From Pirellulales bacterium (GTDB lineage: Bacteria; Planctomycetota; Planctomycetia; Pirellulales; JALHLM01), in the NCBI GenBank assembly GCA_022844585.1, contig JALHLM010000151.1:4727-11564 (forward strand): a stretch of 6,838 nt of DNA, given 5' to 3'. Of this stretch, positions 3,908-6,838 are shown piece after piece. The notes beneath the pieces were generated by a model. It was not told the DNA's origin, made no database searches, and saw nothing but the letters and a program-made list of their open reading frames with translations. The position numbers were made by a program, and so were the translations under genes. Numbering within the stretch: the first letter of the stretch is position 1; every line of letters starts with the position of its first letter.

Positions 3908-6016
3908 TCAAATTTGAACGTCGTCATTGCGTTCGCGACTGGAGTATTCCAGGGCGACTCGCTCGATGGCCACATAGGCTGGCGCCGAAATATCTCCGAC
4001 TACCAGGTCGCCGGCGGATTTCCGGGAGACCACGATGGCGACGCCAAGTCCGGAGCCAATAGCGAAATTTGCCCCGGGCACGGAGCTATCGAGCATCTGT
4101 TCTAAGTCGAATCGCTCGAATGTGGATGTGCCGTCCGCCGTGAACGAGGGGTAAATCTCCAGCGAGGCCAGTTCCTCGCGTTGGGTGGGATCTTTCACCA
4201 GGCTGCGGTAGCGAAGCATGACCAGCCGACAACGGAAATGACGTAGGAATGCTTGATAGGCGTCTTCGTCGCCGCCGCCATAGGCCCAGACGGAAAAACG
4301 ATAGCGGCCAACGCGCGGGTTACGCATTTCCTGCCCGAGCACCAACTCGCGCTCCGCGACGATCGATTCATTGGCCGGGACAGGCGAAATTCCCAACGCC
4401 GCATGTCGCTGGCCATCGGGCTTTGCGAGCATCCAAACGCGGCAGCCATCGGTGGAATCGGCCGGCGCGATGCGCCAACCCTTGGGGCGCGAGCCAAAAT
4501 CCGCGGCGCGCAGCGGAATGTCGTCGGCAAATGTTGTGTATGTCAGCTTGCGTTCGTCGGATGCAATCTGTTGAGGGCTGCCCTCGGGCTCGACGCGTTG
4601 CTGCGTCGCCGGCTGCGTTCCTAGCAACTCGTAAATCGGCTGGCCCAGTGTGAGCCGGTGCGGTCGCGATTCGCGGTCGAGGTACTCACCGTGCGGATCG
4701 ATGCCGACCAGGTGCAAAATCGTCGCCCAGAGATCGCCGGGGTCGACGCGATCGCGGGCGGGGAAGGCGCCATTCTTGTCGCTGGCGCCGTGAACCATGC
4801 CGCCGCGGATTCCGGCGCCAGCCATCGCGAAGCTGAATACAGCGCCCCAGTGATCGCGTCCACCGATTGCATTGATGCGCGGCGTGCGTCCAAATTCGCC
4901 GATCGCCACAACGAGCGTCGATTCCAGGAGTCCGCGGCCGTCGAGATCCTCAAGCAGCGCCGAGAATCCCAGATCAAATTGCGGGCAGAGGACATCCTCA
5001 AGTCGATCCGCGTTCTGAGAATGCGTATCCCAAAGTGGATTGTCGACCGCCGCGTCTCCCGGGTCGCGAGGCCAGTTCACATGCACCAAGCGCACGCCTG
5101 CCTCGACCAGCCGACGGGCCAGCAAGACGCACTGTCCCCAGCGATTGCGGCCATATCGATCGCGAATGGCATGCGGCTCTTCGTCGATGGCAAAGGCGCG
5201 CTGAGCGGCAGCGGAAGTGAGTAAGTCAAACGCCTGTTGCTGGAACCGATGATAGAGCTGAGTCGAATCACCTCGCTGGCCTTGGGCGAATTCCCGATCG
5301 ACGGAGCGGAGGATTTCCGCGCGCCGTTGCAGCGTCGCCGCGGCGCGCTCATCAAGCGACAGTCCTTCGACCTGATAGTTCGGGGCGTTCGGATCGCCGA
5401 TGAAGCGTTCCGGATCCCATTGGCCGCCGAGAAAGCCGGCGGTCTGGCCTGCTGGGCGGACCCCTTCATTGAGCCGACACCAATCAGGAATCCAGGCCGT
5501 ACTGAGCGCCGGAAGCGCGTCGCTCGGCTTCAGGAGCTTTACGAGCGAGCCCATGTACGGGGCGTCGGTCGGTTGAATCGTTCGAGGGTTGGTGCCACGA
5601 TAGGCGTTGCCCGTCAGCACCCAATAACCGCTCGGCTCGTGGTCGTTGGTATCGGTAGCGATCGACCGGACAATCGCCAACTTGTCGGCGAGACGCGCCG
5701 TATGCGGCAGCAGTTCTCCGATCTGAATGCCCGGGATGTTGGTTTGGATCGGCCGAAACGGTCCGCGAATCTCCGCTGGAGCGAATGGCTTGGGGTCAAA
5801 CGTCTCGTGCTGCGGCGGTCCGCCTTGCAGGAACAGGAAAATCACACTCTTGGCGCGGCCAAACGTGGAATCGCCGGAATTGGTGGCGGCGAATGAGCGC
5901 GAGGCGAGCAGGTTGGGTAGCGACAGTCCGGCAAGTCCCAGTCCGCCGATCCGCAACAGTTCGCGGCGGCTCGGCCTGCGGGCGGCGTCGAAATGTCCCT
6001 GATGTACGCTCAGCAT
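3908..6016 (-). CDS. Tat-exported DUF1501 protein with large extra C-terminal domain
   Basis: A 702-residue protein. Residues 16-33, SRRELLRIGGLGLAGLSL, form a twin-arginine signal, with likely cleavage after SFA (about 43), so it should be exported folded. Residues 55-467 are a DUF1501 domain of the alkaline phosphatase/sulfatase superfamily, common and poorly characterised in planctomycetes. Landmarks are FLQGGPPQHETFDPKP (62-77), DNPLWDTHSQN (325-335), GEFGRTPRIN (373-382) and GGRDHW (385-390), whose Asp, Glu and His residues match the likely metal and active-site positions. Family members usually end near 430-480 residues. Here about 235 more follow, strand-rich (GRYRFSVWAYGGG at 570-582, YVAIERVALEYSS at 681-693), suggesting a beta-sandwich binding module. 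DUF1501 genes usually adjoin a DUF1549/DUF1553 cytochrome-like gene; none is in the window. The start is the ATG at 6016-6014, with no strong ribosome site. Substrate unknown. Confidence 0.9.
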   Translation of the reverse strand: MLSVHQGHFDAARRPSRRELLRIGGLGLAGLSLPNLLASRSFAATNSGDSTFGRAKSVIFLFLQGGPPQHETFDPKPFAPAEIRGPFRPIQTNIPGIQIGELLPHTARLADKLAIVRSIATDTNDHEPSGYWVLTGNAYRGTNPRTIQPTDAPYMGSLVKLLKPSDALPALSTAWIPDWCRLNEGVRPAGQTAGFLGGQWDPERFIGDPNAPNYQVEGLSLDERAAATLQRRAEILRSVDREFAQGQRGDSTQLYHRFQQQAFDLLTSAAAQRAFAIDEEPHAIRDRYGRNRWGQCVLLARRLVEAGVRLVHVNWPRDPGDAAVDNPLWDTHSQNADRLEDVLCPQFDLGFSALLEDLDGRGLLESTLVVAIGEFGRTPRINAIGGRDHWGAVFSFAMAGAGIRGGMVHGASDKNGAFPARDRVDPGDLWATILHLVGIDPHGEYLDRESRPHRLTLGQPIYELLGTQPATQQRVEPEGSPQQIASDERKLTYTTFADDIPLRAADFGSRPKGWRIAPADSTDGCRVWMLAKPDGQRHAALGISPVPANESIVAERELVLGQEMRNPRVGRYRFSVWAYGGGDEDAYQAFLRHFRCRLVMLRYRSLVKDPTQREELASLEIYPSFTADGTSTFERFDLEQMLDSSVPGANFAIGSGLGVAIVVSRKSAGDLVVGDISAPAYVAIERVALEYSSRERNDDVQI

Positions 6017-6451
6017 GGCCCAGCTCTTGTGGCGAACCGATGCGCAATGGCAATCTCAGCCCAAGATTTTCATACCAGATCACACGGCGGTTGTCTGCAT
6101 CTTTACTGGTCAAAAAGAGCCACATTGTATTCTTTGTTGAGATCTAGCTATTCGATGCGATCGCGTACTGAAAGAACGTATTCGCAATGTTTCTGACATC
6201 GATTGGAGCGTCCCATCAGCGCAAATCGTGACTCCAGGCAACACTGAGCTTTTCGCCATTGATTCCCGCAAACTACGCAGCACCACATTGCGTTCGCACT
6301 GTGTACTGGCGTTCATTATTCTATCGGGTCATGGACTACCATTGGTTCCGAGCATTAAACTACGCCGAGGCCTGTCCGCACTGTTTGAGCAGTCACTGAT
6401 ATACGCATCCGGATTTCTGTTCCCCAGCCTTTCTTTGTGGAGGGCGATCGG
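6017..6451. other. AT-rich divergent spacer between DUF1501 and beta-propeller genes
   Basis: This 435-base stretch is much AT-richer than its neighbours: bases 6121-6180 count 40% GC, against 62% in 4861-4920. It must hold the promoters of both divergent genes. One fair -10-like box for the DUF1501 gene is TACAAT at 6129-6124 (minus strand), but no matching -35 is seen. A 75-codon open frame (6228-6455, plus) ends over the start of the beta-propeller gene but lacks coding character. A peptide resembling an FG-GAP fragment appears on the minus strand at 6110-6060. Neither is called as a gene. Confidence 0.6.
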
Positions 6452-6838
6452 ATGAAGACCTTTCTCAAGGCAAATTCACGTCGACCGGCTCGAAGACTGT
6501 CCGTCGAACCGCTTGAATCCCGTTGGATGTTGGATGGTGATTCCGATGGCACAGCCGTTCCGCCGCCGCCGGTCGACCTGGCGAAGTTCTCCTCGACCGC
6601 CGAGCTTGAACAGTATCTGATCGACGACGCGTTGAAGCGCTTCGATGGACTGTTCGGCCAGCCCGGTTGGCCATATGGGTGGTGGTGGCGAAACGGTGTC
6701 GTGTTTGCGGACGCGGCTGGCGAAGTTGCGCCCGGCCATTCGGAGACCAACACGCAAGTCGCGGGCGTCGACGAAGGAGACCTCGTTGAGACCGACGGTG
6801 ACTACCTGTATGTCCTCTCCGGACAGAAGTTAGTGATC
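6452..6838 (+). CDS. Secreted beta-propeller protein with LEPR-XLL-like N-terminus, partial
   Basis: 129 codons from the ATG at 6452 to the window end; the rest lies outside. The ribosome site GGAGGG (6439-6444) is seven bases upstream, the best in the window. Residues 12-29, PARRLSVEPLESRWMLDG, match the LEPR-XLL-type motif (LEPRxLLS/D) found near the N-terminus of large exported planctomycete proteins; its function is unproven but it is taken as a targeting signal. A linker with PPPPVDL follows, then an acidic helix (STAELEQYLIDDALKRF, 48-64) and a Trp-rich stretch (PGWPYGWWWRNG, 71-82). Residues 98-129, ETNTQVAGVDEGDLVETDGD then YLYVLSGQKLVI, match the opening TNVQVEGVDEADIVKTDG-YIY signature of the secreted C-terminal beta-propeller family (PF09826). 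The protein therefore probably lies on the cell surface or outside. Its partner or ligand is unknown. Confidence 0.88.
   Translation, partial: MKTFLKANSRRPARRLSVEPLESRWMLDGDSDGTAVPPPPVDLAKFSSTAELEQYLIDDALKRFDGLFGQPGWPYGWWWRNGVVFADAAGEVAPGHSETNTQVAGVDEGDLVETDGDYLYVLSGQKLVI

Noticed and set aside
3908..3917. Palindrome TCAAATTTGA over the DUF1501 stop codon
   Set aside because: It is AT-rich and short, with no stable RNA fold; probably chance.
5237..5896. Plus-strand 219-codon frame opposite the DUF1501 gene
   Set aside because: Antisense shadow of the DUF1501 coding region; no motif of its own.

Overview
The window looks like chromosomal DNA of a planctomycete, probably of the Pirellula type. 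No single hit proves this; the case rests on several protein types typical of that phylum. These are a DUF1559-like pseudopilin start, a Tat-exported DUF1501 protein, an LEPR-XLL-like N-terminus on a secreted beta-propeller protein, and a small protein with the F-x-L-R-T-L-L-L leader. The intact genes are GC-rich with GC-rich third positions, and the spacers between them are visibly AT-richer.

Layout. Bases 1-164 (minus) hold the first 54 codons of a pseudopilin-like gene that runs off the left edge. A 391-base spacer follows, with a dyad and a weak promoter candidate. A GNAT acetyltransferase lies at 556-1008 (minus). A divergent spacer carries a REP-like palindrome (1116-1198). Then comes glucose-1-phosphate thymidylyltransferase, rfbA/rmlA (plus), best started at a TTG at 1269. 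From 2142 to 2829 is an AT-richer island with a small membrane-anchored BamE/SmpA-like protein (2213-2536, minus) and what looks like a decayed gene (2577-2820, minus). A cysteine-synthase-family PLP enzyme occupies 2830-3822 (plus). A 702-residue DUF1501 protein with a large extra C-terminal domain occupies 3908-6016 (minus). After a 435-base AT-rich spacer, a beta-propeller protein starts at 6452 (plus) and runs off the right edge.

The genes alternate in strand and do not form an operon. rfbA is a sugar-nucleotide gene without rmlBCD beside it, and the DUF1501 gene lacks its usual DUF1549/DUF1553 partner within the window. No mobile element, CRISPR array, tRNA or rRNA was seen, and no clear multi-gene novel system. 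The points most worth checking are the REP-like doublet, the DUF1501 C-terminal extension and the decayed gene.
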